This document shows positions 11,901-25,012 of a stretch of 64,000 bases of DNA, piece by piece. The stretch is from Malurus cyaneus samueli. Its lineage: Eukaryota > Chordata > Aves > Passeriformes > Maluridae. Numbering within the stretch: the stretch's first letter is position 1; each line of letters begins with the position of its first letter. The position numbers and the translations under genes were made by a program. The stretch spans positions 53,486,918 to 53,550,917 of the forward strand of contig CM019216.1 in the NCBI GenBank assembly GCA_009741485.1, read 5' to 3'. Below the pieces are notes generated by a model. That model searched no databases and had not been told where the DNA came from. It saw only the letters and a list, made by a program, of their open reading frames with translations.

Positions 11901-14900
11901 CATGCTCACCAAGGTAATGAAAAGGCTGTTTTGCCTCCTTCCCCCAGTAACGTCCCAGGCTGCAGTATTTCTTGTCTAGCTATGACAGTTTGTTCATCCT
12001 TCTGAACTTTGATTACATTAAAATAATGGGGCAAGAATTTAGAAATTTTGTTTGATAATTTGCCATACTATTTATTGAAAAAAAACTTATCATTCATTTG
12101 GGGAAGGACAACATTGCACTTTTATCCTTGTCCGCTCTGGAAAGACATCGATTGAGACCAGAGTTCTTTGCATCCCTTCTCCTAAACTGGATGTGGATCA
12201 GGCTTGCCATGGTGTGGTGAATTGCTCAAGAAGACTTCAGTTAAGCCAATCTTCAGCTCAGTCAAGCTGAAGGAAAGGAACTGAAGCAGCTTAACCAGGT
12301 TTTGAGTCTCTGTGCTCTGAAGACTTTTTTATGCCAACCCATTTGCACCACACAGGTTATCCCAGCTCTGCCTCTTAGGCTGCATCTAAACATGTCCTAC
12401 AAGCGTCCACAGCCCCACCCAAAACTTTTACATGGAAACCTCCATATTGTCCCCCAGGTGCCACCAAGCACTACCTCCCCAAAAAGCCACCTACCGCTCT
12501 ACGGCAGTCAAAACAGTCAAAGAGCTGGGGCAGCCTTATGGTTGCCTCTACAGCATATTTGTGTTGGCATGAGTTGAAGTAGAGGTGGGTTTGAAGGTTG
12601 GATGTGAATTTGGCATTTACTAAGCAGCCAGGTTCTCACTGGGAGAAGAGCAGATGTAGGACCTGATTAGAGATAGAGAGATGCTGCTTGGATGGTGAAG
12701 GAAATGAGCGGACTCTGCTGGAGCACAAAATCTTGTGATCCTCTTGCTCCCTCCTCAATTTGAGTGCTGGAAAAAATCAACATGTCTGGAGCATGGTGAA
12801 GCACCTTGTCATCTCCCCAGCACTATGTTACCTGAAGCCTGCAGGCAGGCTGGAACTCTAGCTCAGAGTTTTGCCAGCCTCTCCATTCTTATGAGGTTGT
12901 TCTCTTCTACACGTTTGGTGATTCTGGCACATGGACAGTGAAAGCTTCACTATGCTCCATGTAGCTTTTCGTTTTTCTTTCTTCATAGCAATATCCAAGC
13001 ACAAGTCTGTGAAGTGATGGATCTGCTGTTTGCCACTAACAGCTCAGCCTCATGGCTCTCTTGGGGACAATAGTGCATTTGGAGCAATGTTTTGTTTTAA
13101 TAGGCTTTGGTTTTCTTTTAATAGGGTCTTGTTTCTGTTCTATATATATAAATAACACAAATATGCATATATTTGTATGTATAAATCTATGTAAATGTAC
13201 TTAACTTTTTTCTTTCCCAGAGGAGGCAAGGCTCAAGAGGAATGTCTCTTCTGAAAGGCAGAGGAGGATACTATTTAAGGTGGCTCTCAGTGGAAGCAAG
13301 AGCCCATTCCTTAGCCTGAGGTTCTGTCCTGAGGATGATATTGATAGATGGACTTTATCTTCACAATGGAAATTGTCACTTTATCTTAGTAATGGAGTTT
13401 TAACTGCAGTCTTTATATCCTATACAAATGCACAAGAAACTGTGCTATTCCTCCCACCAGGTTTTCAAGAACATGAAAAAACTCAGAATTACTGTTGAAA
13501 AATCTAGGCCCTTGATAACCACCATCAGCTGGAATGGTTGCAGTGGTAAGAAAGTTATCAGCAAGCTCCATTAGTAGGCTGAAATTGACTTCAATATCAG
13601 TTGAATGAATTCCTAACCAAAAAAAAGCAGGTTTGCATTTGAGGCCTAAACTACCTGAGAGTGAGAAAAGATTACTATAATATATTAAAAGAAGTTTCCT
13701 ATCTGCCCTCAAACACTGTAATTAACCTATATGAGGCCAGAACTATGTATTATACATGAGCTGAGAGCATCCAAGCTATTTGTAGATTAGGAAACTTATC
13801 TGCTTGTATTAGTAGAGGGCTGTGTTTTGGATTTGTGCTGAACACAGGCTGGTAATATAGAGATGTTTTTGTTATTGCTGAGCAGGGCTTATATTCTGCT
13901 TTTCATGCTGCCGCTCTGGTTACGATGTTGGGGGTGCATGGGAGATTGGGAGGAGTCACAGCTGGGACAGGTGACCCCAACTGGCCAAAGGGATATTCCA
14001 GACCATATGGCATTGTGTTCAGAATATAAAGTGGGGAAAGGGAATATTTGGAGTGATGTAGTTTGTCTTCCCAAGTAATCATTGCACGTGATGGGCCCCT
14101 GCTCTCCTGGAGATGGCTGAGCACCTGCCTACCCATGGGAAGCAGGGAATTAATGCCTTGTTTTCCTTCGCTTGTGTGCATGGCTTTTGCTTTCCCTATT
14201 AACCTGTCTTTATCTCAGCCCATGAATTTTCAAGATTTTACCCTTCTGATTTCCTGCCCAGTCCAGCTGGTGGGGGAGTGAGTGATTGGCTGCCTGGGGC
14301 TTGGTTGCTGGCTGGGCTTAAATCACAATACTACTTGACAAGCATTCATGCAGCACCTCTAAGAATAGACTTTAAAGTCCTTCATTTTAAACAATAGTCT
14401 CACAATCTGCAATTGCAATATACTGCTGTAAAATATCTTTACCATGTTCTGTATTACCTCTGTGGCAACTCATTCCTCAGTAGGCTCTGAAAGGATAATT
14501 CAAACAAGTTTTATTTAGTTTTGCTTCATACTTCTTCAGCACAATAATATACCTTGTTACCAGGTTAGCAAGTGCTCCCTGCTCTTCTGGTATTAATGAC
14601 ATACCCTATTCAATTTCAGTTATCTCTGTCAATCTCCAGCTTTATGATCACATTCAGGGACCTTTCTATAATTCCTGTCTGGGGCACCGCTTTCAATTCC
14701 CTCCCCATGGAAGTTATACTGTGTACATCGGATTCTGTGACACAAAATATACATGTGAACGTTTTTATCTGCACTGTAGATGAAGCTGCAGATCTCACCC
14801 AGACCAGGAACACTAACTTTAATGTTAAAACTGCTTATTATGATCTACAAATGTAAATTGAAATTACAGGATTAATAATTTGCATTACACTGGAAGGACA

Positions 14901-17900
14901 TGCAAAGTGGGTGCAATGTGAAATAATCAGGTTTTATTCCTTTACACTTAAGAAATATGTATAAGAAATACTTTTACATTAGGTAGGCCATTTTGTATAC
15001 TGTGTTTAGGACAAGGGAATGAAAATCAAAAGGTGGCATCTCTACGTGTCTGAAGGGAAATGACATGGAGAGCTCTGCTAGCATGGGTAAGTTTCAATTA
15101 TCTCTACACTCAGTCTTGATAGGAATTAAGATACAAACTGATGTGTGAGAAACATGCAGTGTGCCTTTGTATCTGCTTGTCTATCCTTCTGTAGAATTCT
15201 TTTTCCTGACACTACCTCCCATAAACCCCAAGCTATGCTCACAAGATCTATGCAAATGGGTTGCCAAACTCTGCATTGCCCCATGAGTTTTGGGAAGAGG
15301 AGGTTGCAATAAGAGCCAGCCAGTTTACTCCTACAATAGCACACAGGCAATTTTTAAAAAAGGCTACTAAATGTGCAGTCCTCTCTGGTTCTCTCTATCC
15401 CTTGCTAGTAGAGTGCATGGCAGTGAGCAAAGAGGGACTAAAGTCATAGCAACAGATGTGGCTCTATACAGAAAAGGAAATAGATGAATGGTGAAACCCT
15501 TTTATTTCTAGAGATGAATCTCCTTAGGCCCACAAAATACAGACTATATTTAGTATTCCAGTTTGAGCAGTGACATGCTGAGGTCTGAGGCCGATTTCAG
15601 CTTCCTGTTTTATTTTAAAAATCATGATTTTGTGGTATCAGCTGGCAGTTTCCCCTGTAGAAGTTTATGTGTGCAGGGGAGAGGCCCCGAGTGTGCAGTG
15701 AGGGTTTAGGCTGCATCTCCCAAAGCGGCAGATACTGCACTGGCTCCTGTGTCAGCAGCTGTCGAGGGATGCTGGTGTTTTTAGGGATGCTTTTGGGGCC
15801 AGATAAGGGCCTCACAACCTCCACCTAGTCCAGAATACCTTTGCATTAGTGGGGAGCAAAAGGCTGCCTTGCTGCAGGGGAGACCAGAGCTTGCTGTCAG
15901 TGCTTAGCAATTCTCCCAGGATATTTCTGTGATTTCAACAAATCTAACTGCCCCCAGCACAGCCCCACTGCATCCAGTTGCACATTTGCATGCAGACCCA
16001 ACTCTCCTTGAGTTTTCTAGTGTTGAATAATGATGAAACCTGCTTGGATTTTGGAAGAGGCCATGGACTTCCTGGAGATCTGGAGCAAGGAAACAGCCCA
16101 GTTATGCCTTAACCACAGATTTTCATAACTGCAAAACACTCAAGTATAGATCAAAGGGAGTGAAGGAGAGGCATCAGACATATGCCAGTGCCAAGAAACA
16201 GGAGGAAAAGCATTACAGACAAGAACTGGAGGAGATCAACATTGTCTCTGTCAGTACAGCTCCTATCAGTACCTACCTTCACAAGCTGGGCAGATCCTAC
16301 TCCACAAACCACCCGAGGAACTTCATGTCTGCCTTTGAGGTGCTTCCCCAGCACAGGCAGCCAGTCCTGCATTGTCTGTGGTGCTCAGCAAAAATGTACT
16401 GGGTCTCTCCCATGGCCAGGCACACACTTTTCCTTCCATGCAGCACCCAAAGGAAAACACAGATGGGTCAGGCAAGGAGGTTTGATTTGCAAAGTCCAGT
16501 CAAGGAACCAATGGACAGAAGACTTGGCATCTTACACTACTGGGTCCCAAAGGAAAAGGTAAGCCAAAGTTAGGGCTTGGGTACTTGTTTGCATCTGCTT
16601 GGCAAATGATGCCCTAGATACGAAGGATAAAGTCAGAGACCCTTCTGTTTGCTCCCCCTGGTTTGTGGAAGTGAGGAGTTCAACACAGTGTATCAAGAGG
16701 CTGAGTCACGAATCAGAAGACTTCAGCAGCAGAGTACAGCAATAAAACATAAAATTAAGCACTTGACCTCTCTGAAACAGGGACTTTCCAGAATGGTTGG
16801 GAATCTTCATTATTTATGCTGCACAATTAAATATTCACAATTTCCTGCTAAATTTAGGCTTATTGAAATAAACAGTGAGGCATAAGGGCAGAACTGGACA
16901 ATTCCATTTTTAGGTATTAATAATTCAAAACCCTATTTGAAAACAACAGAGGGATCTGTACAATACATCATAGAGGTTTTTATTATATCCACCCACTACC
17001 TATCTACCCACACAGAGATCTCGATACCGTTTCTACTTGGAAACAATATAGCATCATCATATCTTCAGCTTGTTTAAGTATACAGATATACAGGATACAT
17101 TTACAAGAATGCAGTGTTTTTTGTTCAGCTGGATGACTCATTCTTTTTTCCCGCAACCAAATCAGCCTCTTATTACTTAAAGTTGATATTGACAAACATT
17201 CATGTTGAGGATAACAGAAACCATGTTTATCAGATTACATCAAAATAAAGAAAACTGTATTCTGCAATGTGGAAAATAAAATTCTGGGATAAAGCTCTGA
17301 CATGGAGCTCTTGATTTTAGTACGACTTTTAAAATCTGAATACTTCCATTTATCATGTTGTCATTATTTATCGTGCTATAACTTAAGGGCATGTAACAAT
17401 TTTTTTATTTTTTTTTTTATTTTGGGGACACTTCTGATAAATTCCTTATGCAACACTGGCTGTTATCTGTGTGGTCTGCCTCCTACACCAGTACAGCTAC
17501 AGCACAAAGAGCTATATGGAGTGTGAGGAAAGGGCAAGAGAAGAAAGGGAGAGGCAATGGATGCATCTCTTAGGGATGTATTTTTACTGCACTCAAGGGT
17601 TGCAGTTTTATTCAAGGACTTATACTTTTGCTGTCTTTCAGAAACTTCAAGATTGATTTAGCTCAGTTTAAGGAGGTTTCAGAGTTTTTGTTTGTCCATG
17701 GTGCCGAGCAATGCCTGCAGAGGCACCTGCCTCATCAGCCTCAGGATCTCCTTCCTCATCCCAGATGCCACCCCCAGGATGCACAGGGCTGAGGAGAAAT
17801 TAATGTAAGACTGACTTCAGCTTTCTGGAGATCAGTCTAGAGACTGCTTCATAGACACTGTATAAAAGATTCAACAAGAGATTTAAAAACATAAGGACCA

Positions 17901-18689
17901 AATTCAAGCTTAGAAAGGAGATGAATTTCCAGCAAGTACATTCTTCTGAGGGTCCAAATTAGGCAAAGACACAAGATATACCTCAAGTGAAAGAGGTAAG
18001 CAGCTTGGTCCTTTCAACGAAATTGTTGCAGGTTTATTTAGGTAAAATGAAGATAAAACTCGCCTGGAAGGAGCTTATTTTATTTTATAGCTATCTGGTT
18101 ATTTTTCTGTTGCCCAGACCATCTGTTCCATTGGTGGGTATATCATCATTCGCACACCCACTGAATGCCAAATTAATCCAAGTCACACAGCTTGCACCTC
18201 CCTTCTGACTTAGACCAAACTATATTTTATGCCAGCATAAAATAGGCATTGGTGCTAAGTTTGCCTCACTCACTTCCAAGAAGGAAAGGGTGAGCTTTGG
18301 GAGTTACTTTAATCCCTTAAAGGGACAACCATAGAACACCAGAACTTGTGTAGCGGCTCCACCAGAGCTCATCAGCACTGGGCAATAATGGATGCAAAGC
18401 CTAAACAGAGAAAGGACACAGCCATGCTGCCAGACCTCTCTCTCACACTCCCAGGGTCTGCATCTTTGGAAAACTCTGAGTCTCTGTATCCAGGAACTCT
18501 CAACATATTCTCTTCACATGAGTCTTTTAAGCCCACAGAGACTTTTTGTGCCCACAAGCTCCTGTGGCAATGAGCTACACAGTTGAGCTGTAGTTTGAAA
18601 AGTTACCTCCTTTTGCTTTATTTGAAACTATCACTGTTGATTCCCCTTGATGCTATATTGGAAGACAGCAAACATTAATCCCCCATCTG
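8911..18689. other. Intergenic sequence without a supported gene
   Basis: Mostly AT-rich DNA with scattered microsatellite-like stretches (poly-T near 10,044; TA-rich near 13,140). The longest open frames (9395-9832 and 16160-16573, both plus, about 140 codons) match nothing I recognise and are of a length expected by chance. Some pyrimidine-rich stretches (11.2-11.8 kb) may be very old repeats, but I cannot assign them. Confidence 0.65.
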
Positions 18690-19850
18690 CTTCCTTCTGG
18701 CCTTTTCAGATTATTTAAATATTTATCATGTGCCCTCCCTGGCTTTCTTTTTTCCCACACTAAGGTACCTGGTTCTTGCTGACCACTTCTCACACCAAAA
18801 CTGTTCCAGATTTTGCAGCATCTTAGTTTTTTCTCCCACACACTTTTTTTTTGAGCTGGGAGGATGGGGACAGAACAGCTCACACTATTCAAATGCAGGC
18901 ACACAGTAAATCCATACAGCAACCTCATGCTATTTTCTGGTTTGGTCCTAATTTCTTTCCTAATATTTGATTTGCTTTTATAAATGCTACAGAGCACTGA
19001 GCTGACATTTTCATAGACCTCTCTATAGTAACCTCAAGATTGCTTTCCACAGTAGTAACAGCTACTTTGGAGACTATCATTGCATATATATAGTTGGGCT
19101 TTTTTCTCCCATGTGCATGACTTTACATTTATCAATATTGAATTCAGCTGCATTTTTATTTCCAAGTCATTCTGCATTATGATATACCTCTGCAGCTCTT
19201 AGCAGTTGGCTTTAAATTTACTTCTTTGAATGACTCATTATTATCAGCAAATTTTGTTCCTTCATCTGATCTCACTTTCCAGGTCTGGATCTTAGTTCAC
19301 TCTTAGGACTGGATAAATCAGTGCATTCCTGTGGCAATACACTGTATTAATATAAAATAGATAATAGATAATAGATATAATAATATAAATAAATAATAAT
19401 ATATATAATAATATATAATATATATATATATAATAATATATAATATAATATATATATAATATATAATATAATAATATATAATACCAGATACTATATACCA
19501 GATAATATATAAGTGTAATATAATATAGAATATATAATATATATCACATATCATGGATCAAATAATATATAATATATATGACATATAACATAATACATAC
19601 TGCACAATATATAATAGATAATAGATACTGTGTAATAGATAATTAAAATAACAACATGTAATACAGTCCAGCGGGACTCCACTGGTGATCTTCCTCCAAG
19701 GACTTTTATCCTTTGTGTCCTATCTTTTAACCATTTATTTCTCCAAGAGAGTACATATTTTTTATTTCATTGCAGCATAACTTCTTTACCTTCAGGTAAT
19801 CTTTGTCCCACTGAAAATGCAGCTTAATTATTTCGAAAGGAATTTGAACC
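18690..19850 (-). mobile_element. Ancient CR1/L3-type LINE fragment, antisense, split by an AT microsatellite
   Basis: Read on the plus strand, this is the antisense of an old CR1/L3-type element. Diagnostic stretches include GTATATGTATAGTTGGG-like sequence near 19,085-19,100, GACTTTACATTTATCAATAT (19,119-19,138), CTGCAGCTCTTAGCAGTTGG, TATTATCAGCAAATTTTG and, beyond the microsatellite, CAGCGGGACTCCACT and CCTATCTTTTAACCATTTAT. Divergence is high and no frame is intact. The left boundary is uncertain; the section before about 18,950 matches less well. An AT-rich microsatellite interrupts the element at about 19,345-19,662. Confidence 0.78.
19345..19662. repeat. AT-rich microsatellite (TAATA/ATAT-type), about 320 bp
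   Basis: Almost only A and T, built of irregular TATAATA, ATATAT and AATAGAT units. It produces a nonsense isoleucine/tyrosine-rich open frame on the minus strand. Recognisable CR1/L3 sequence flanks it on both sides. Confidence 0.92.
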
Positions 19851-22800
19851 TTTATATTTGAAAGCAACTGAGAGTCTTTGGAGACAAAATCAAACTCATT
19901 CTTTTTTGTTACAACTCAAAAAATTTAATCTCCCCCAATGACCATGAAAGGGGGCCTGAGACAAGATTCTGCTGCCCAAGCAAGCCCCAAGGATGTTCTC
20001 GCTCCAACTGAAGATGCACACAGACATCTCCAGAAATAAAGATTGTACCTTTTTGCAAAGATCTAGGTTTGTCCCACATTTGATTCACTGAGATGAGCTA
20101 GAGCTTCCTGGCAGTAGAGGAGTATAATTAGCTGTGCTTTAGGGAGTGGATTTGTAGATCTGAGTTTATGTCAAGAGTGAGGGAGACTGTGGCCTGCAGA
20201 GATGAGGTCACCGAAATGTGTGGCTAGGAGACAACTTTGGGAGCTGCTGGCAGATTTGCAGACCTGGGAGGCAAACAGTAATGATAGGCTTGGGAAGAAA
20301 GGGCACTGGAGGCAATTACATGGTGAGACATTTCACATGGCAGCTCTGCACAGAATGCCAGAGCAGCAGCAATTTAGTGTTAGGGGTGGTCAAACCAATA
20401 GCAACAAAATATATTTAAAACCAGGGAATTGTGAAACTTAAGGGTAAACACATAGCTGTCATATAGTACTCCTTGTTACAAGATATTGCCAAAATGACAA
20501 TTTCATCGGAGTTCAGATTCAGCATGGACTAAATCAACTATGGAGTGGCAGGTCTGTCTTTTCAATTCTACTAGAGATGTTGTGAAACAGCTTTCTCTAG
20601 TGATTATTCCTATCCACCCGCCCTGTGTCTCTTTGCCTAGTCCTCACCGCATTTTTCATATGCCTACTCATTCACAGAAATCTATATTCTTTTCCAATAG
20701 CTTTTATCCCTTTTCTTGACAAAAAGGTGTTCTGTATCTGTTTTCATCTTTTACTTAAAAAAACTTGGAGCTTTTCATGCTTTCAGTTCTTTGAGATCCT
20801 CAGCTAAATAGGCTTCATCTCCTTGATCCCTGGGTGTATCAAAGTTGGCCTTTCAGCTAGGAAGAACCTTAATTCCTCCTCTCTTTCTGTCTAACTTAAA
20901 AGTAGGTCCTTCCACTCAAAATATTGATGGACTTAAAATCAAATGTCATCAGAACATGACAGGATTGAATTCCCTGAACTGAAGCATGAGTCAGGGAGGG
21001 TTAACAGTGATTAAGGTTGGTGAAGGTTAAGATTAACGATGGTTACCCATTTCTTGTAAATGAGCCAGCACCTGGAAGAAGCTGTTGTAACCTGTAGAAA
21101 TTTTTTACTAAAACTTGTTGGCTGAAAGGTGGGTTGTAAGCAGAGACAGCACAGTGCTGAGGCAAGAAGCTGTGGCACAGCTGCTAAATGGCCTCCCAGG
21201 TCATGGCAACTCGGGCAGCTGTAGCTGAGACCACGGTGGGTAGAAGAGGAGACACGGCAGTGACCCCTTGGCTGCAGCTCTGAAAGGCAGGGCAGTGACT
21301 ACTGCTTCTGAATGCAGGGGATGGGGATTTTTTGGTTTGGAGAGTCTGACAGGGGAGGTAGTTAAAAGGAAGCTGTAAGCCCATGGGGGAAAGGAGGGGA
21401 ATTCCTGTTGCTGGAGCTGCAGGCAGGCATGATGCAGTGCATCTCCTCACTGAGGAACCAGCCTCTCCAAAGGCAGGGCTGTGGGGCTGTGCAATAAGGC
21501 AACCAAACACTGTGTGTCTCAAAGAGGTGGTGTTCAACTCCCCACAGCCCTCCCAGCCACAGACCCAACAAATCAGGGCCATCTGCAGGCCCTGTGCCCA
21601 TCCACTGGGAGATTCCCAGGGCTGTGCACTTAGAATTGCAAGGCAGGGGTCTTCAAAGTTTTATTAAAGAAAGGCCTTCGATGGTCAGACTGTGTGGCAG
21701 CTGGCCTATAACAGTGTCCAGTCTTTATGTTCAATAGACGTAACACTGAAAATGGACTTTGGGAAAGGTTGCATGTGAAATCTCGCAGGGGCAAATGGTC
21801 TAAGTGTTAATAAAGTCTCTTTATTTTCTATTGATGTGCTTCAAACTGGCTAACTGTGGGTTTCATCCTAAGCGGTGCTGGACGACTGAAAGCAAGTAGT
21901 GCTTTTGTGAGTCTTATTTTATCAGAACTCTTGTGCTTTTGGACAGACCGAAAATGGAAAGAGAATTGCAAATCTTTTTTTGTAATAAATGTTTCGCGGC
22001 TCTCAAGCTGTTTCTCAGTGGGTGGAGACAGGTAGCAGTGCAGAAAATAATCTCTTACTGGTAACTGAACAAATGTAAATATAGACGTGGATTATAAAAG
22101 GTTTCTGGCAAATGTAAACCTGGTTCCTATGATAGAAATGGCAGAACAGCAGAGTAGAGCTCCGTGCAGGTGTGCCATTTCTGACAGAAGCCCACTATCA
22201 GCAAATTCATCTGTAGAAAGCAAACAGAATGGCTTTCTGTCCCGGCTTCAGTTTGTGTGTGGGCTGTTAAGACTGAAAGGGGAATTATGCGATTCAGGCA
22301 CAATATGGAGCTGCCTGACAGATTGCAGACAGATGTAAGCTTGCTTTGCCTGTGTTCTGCACTGACTGAAGCTCAGCTAATATATTCTGTTTCTCTGTCA
22401 GGCTTATTGCACCAAGCTCAGCATTATGCTGATAATGCAGTCATGTGGCCTCTGCATCCAAACTGGCTTGCTTCCCACCAGCTTGAAGCAAATTTGCATC
22501 TGTCTTCAAAATATGATGTAGACATAACCTTTGAACAGGCCAACACTTCTCAGCCTGCACGATGTGGAGCTGGGACATGCTCAAAGCAAAATGGAAAGGA
22601 TCAGAGGTTGTTCAAACTCTTTGAAGTAGAAGGGATTTGAAGATATGTGGGGGTACATAGGAACATGGAAGGGGTTACAGGGAATAGGAGCAGATGGTGG
22701 CTTGACTGACAAGTGGAGATGCTGAGCGTCTAAGTATACCAAACTAAGTGGGTCCCTGGAAGCAGAAAATTGAAGAGAGTATGTTTCACACAAGCTTGTT

Positions 22801-24714
22801 ACTATGGCTATTCCCTGACTAGCAGATTCCACCTGCGTATGAACGCCCCTCTTTATTTCTGTGATGTGTTCCCTGCTTGTGATACAGAGCAACCAAGCAA
22901 TTTGATTACTGCCATGCTGACACAGATGCTTTGAGAGATTTCATTTGCACACAAGATGTCATTTTGTCATGAAAATGGAAATATTGATTGCTCTAAATTA
23001 TGCTGATTATAAGTCAGAGCATAGCAGGGACTAGAGAGATGGCTAGAGAATGTCGGAAAGAATGCACCTACTTCCTTCTGAGCAGGAAAAGATGTAGCTT
23101 TCATTTACAGTATTAGTCAAGATTCCTACATGCACTCGTGGTTAACTCTAAGTGCTTTTTGTTTCAAATTTGAAACCTCAAGTAGGAGCTTCCTTTTAAA
23201 AATTTTATTTAACCCTCCCCCCCAGTGAAACAGAGTAAGGTTCTAATGGGCTCTAAGTACCTTATTATGCTACAAGTCCCATTTTCTTTATATTTGGAAT
23301 AACTACCTGTACAGCAGTTACCATAAAGACAAATATATTGTGCAGACTCAAATTTCCCCTTCTTCCTAAACAGTGCACATCACTCCTTTAAAATGCAAAT
23401 GGATTTTTTAAATATTATTGTCCTAATATGAAAAATGTATATTCTTTCCTGTATAATGGAGATGATTTCTAAGCTTAGGCAAATTCTGTTCAGTGTCAAA
23501 ATGTGTATGTCCACCACTGCCAGCCAATTTTCCAGAGAAAAGGATGTAATAAGTGAAAACATTTATAATCCTGGCAATTGATGGAAATGAAAACAGTAAT
23601 TTGTACTACAATAGAAGTGTGTGTGTATGTACAACCTAGCTACCAGTGAAAATATTATGTTATTCACTTGGATTTGTATACTAAGAAAGATTGACACAAT
23701 TTAGCAAACATTTTATTTTTATAATGTTATTATAGAGTTGAAAATACAGTTATTTGTAAGACCCTATATTTAATCTTGTGTCTAGTTTGCCATTTACTGT
23801 TTAAAATTAATGCCTTTCATGCTGTAAAAATTTTGTACATAATTAAGCTTTCTCCAGGACAAAATGGCCTTGGCTTGCTTTCCACTGCAGCAGGACTGGC
23901 TTCGATGTCTTTTGCTCTTCTGAGATTTCTAGTGTTGAGATGCTGAATGTTTTTACTTCCAGGTGCAATTTGTAACCTCATGTGTTGTTCAAACAAAGGA
24001 CATTTTCAATGAGTAAAAGACTGTATCAGTCTTCTGTGAAGTTAACACAGGTTGTTTGAGGCCAAGGAGAGCATTCAAATAATGTAACTCCTGGGTGCTC
24101 TATAAGATTGCCATTACATTAAACTTTTCTCTTATTTCAATTTTTATGAAAATCTTGAGGATAAAGATCTAACTTGAGACAACTTCTCTGAAAACCCAGA
24201 GGGACTTCTGAAGACTAATGATTTTGCATATGATTTATAAAGCAAAAACTTGCTTTTCATTTGTTTTAATTTCCTTGAGCCTCTGTTGTGGTGTCTCATG
24301 CACAGTGGAGGGTGAATATATAGTGTCAAGACTTCAAAACCACAACATAATTAGCAATGTTTACTAACCAGCTGAGCAAGCCACTTCCACCTGAATGCTG
24401 GAGTAATTGCTTCCCCACTTAAGAAAAAGAGTGAAGGATCCATAATTTGGCCTCACAGAACCAGTAAATGGAAACAGAGCCTGGCCTTCTTCAGCAATGG
24501 TCAATTTGCTGTGCTGAAGACATGCTTGTGCTTCTCCCTCAGAAGGTCTATTCTGAAGGCAGTTGCCTTTCTCAGTGGTGAGAAGTGGATGTCCTGGAAT
24601 TACACATTTAAACTGTTAATAATCTCATATAGACCCCTATAAAAGCAGTGGATTTATCCCTTACTACTTCAGTAAAGTACTCCAGTGGGTACTCCAGTCT
24701 TGAACTGCCATTAA
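19851..24714. other. Intergenic sequence without a supported gene
   Basis: No repeat family or coding exon stands out. The 21.2-21.6 kb part is moderately GC-rich and open on both strands (132 codons on minus, 94 on plus) but has few CpGs and no recognisable protein. The 22.08-22.52 kb part is noted separately as a candidate regulatory block. Confidence 0.6.
22080..22520. promoter_or_regulatory. Possible conserved non-coding block
   Basis: About 440 bases of balanced, non-repetitive sequence rich in homeodomain- and POU-like short motifs, for example the near-palindrome CATTATGCTGATAATG at 22,423-22,438, and with a few retained CpGs. It resembles vertebrate conserved non-coding elements in texture only. 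Weak evidence. Confidence 0.22.
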
Positions 24715-25012
24715 CCATTAGAAAGATTTTCCAAAAGGTCATCTGAAATCTCTCATGCTGTAGCATAAACCATTGCTTTTTCCCCCCTGTCTCCAGTCAC
24801 ATGGAAATTTATTCATTCAGGTTATTTTGCGATAATGTTTTAAATATTGAAAAACTTCTCACATCCCCCCTTTTCTAGACTAAACAACCCCATTTTTTCC
24901 TCATAACTCCCCTTCTTGCCTTCCCTGGGCTTTTTCCAGATGATCTCCATCTTTCCTAAAGCATATGATATAAACAACTGTATGCAGAACTCTAGCTGGT
25001 TCATATACACCA
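24715..25012 (-). mobile_element. Old CR1-type LINE fragment, antisense
   Basis: On the plus strand this reads as antisense CR1: CTTCTCACATCCCCCCTTTT, then TCTAGACTAAACAACCCCAT, CCTCATAACTCC, and TCCATCTTTCCTAAAG followed by GCAGAACTCTAGCTGG. The order matches the antisense of the CR1 ORF2 3' region. Divergence is strong, and both boundaries are approximate. Confidence 0.6.

Noticed and set aside
16160..16573. 137-codon open frame with a lysine/glutamate-rich start
   Set aside because: Looks partly coding-like, but a second frame is open over the same stretch, no homologue is recognised, and chance length is not exceeded.
19318..19554. 78-codon isoleucine/tyrosine-rich frame on the minus strand
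   Set aside because: Translation of the AT microsatellite.
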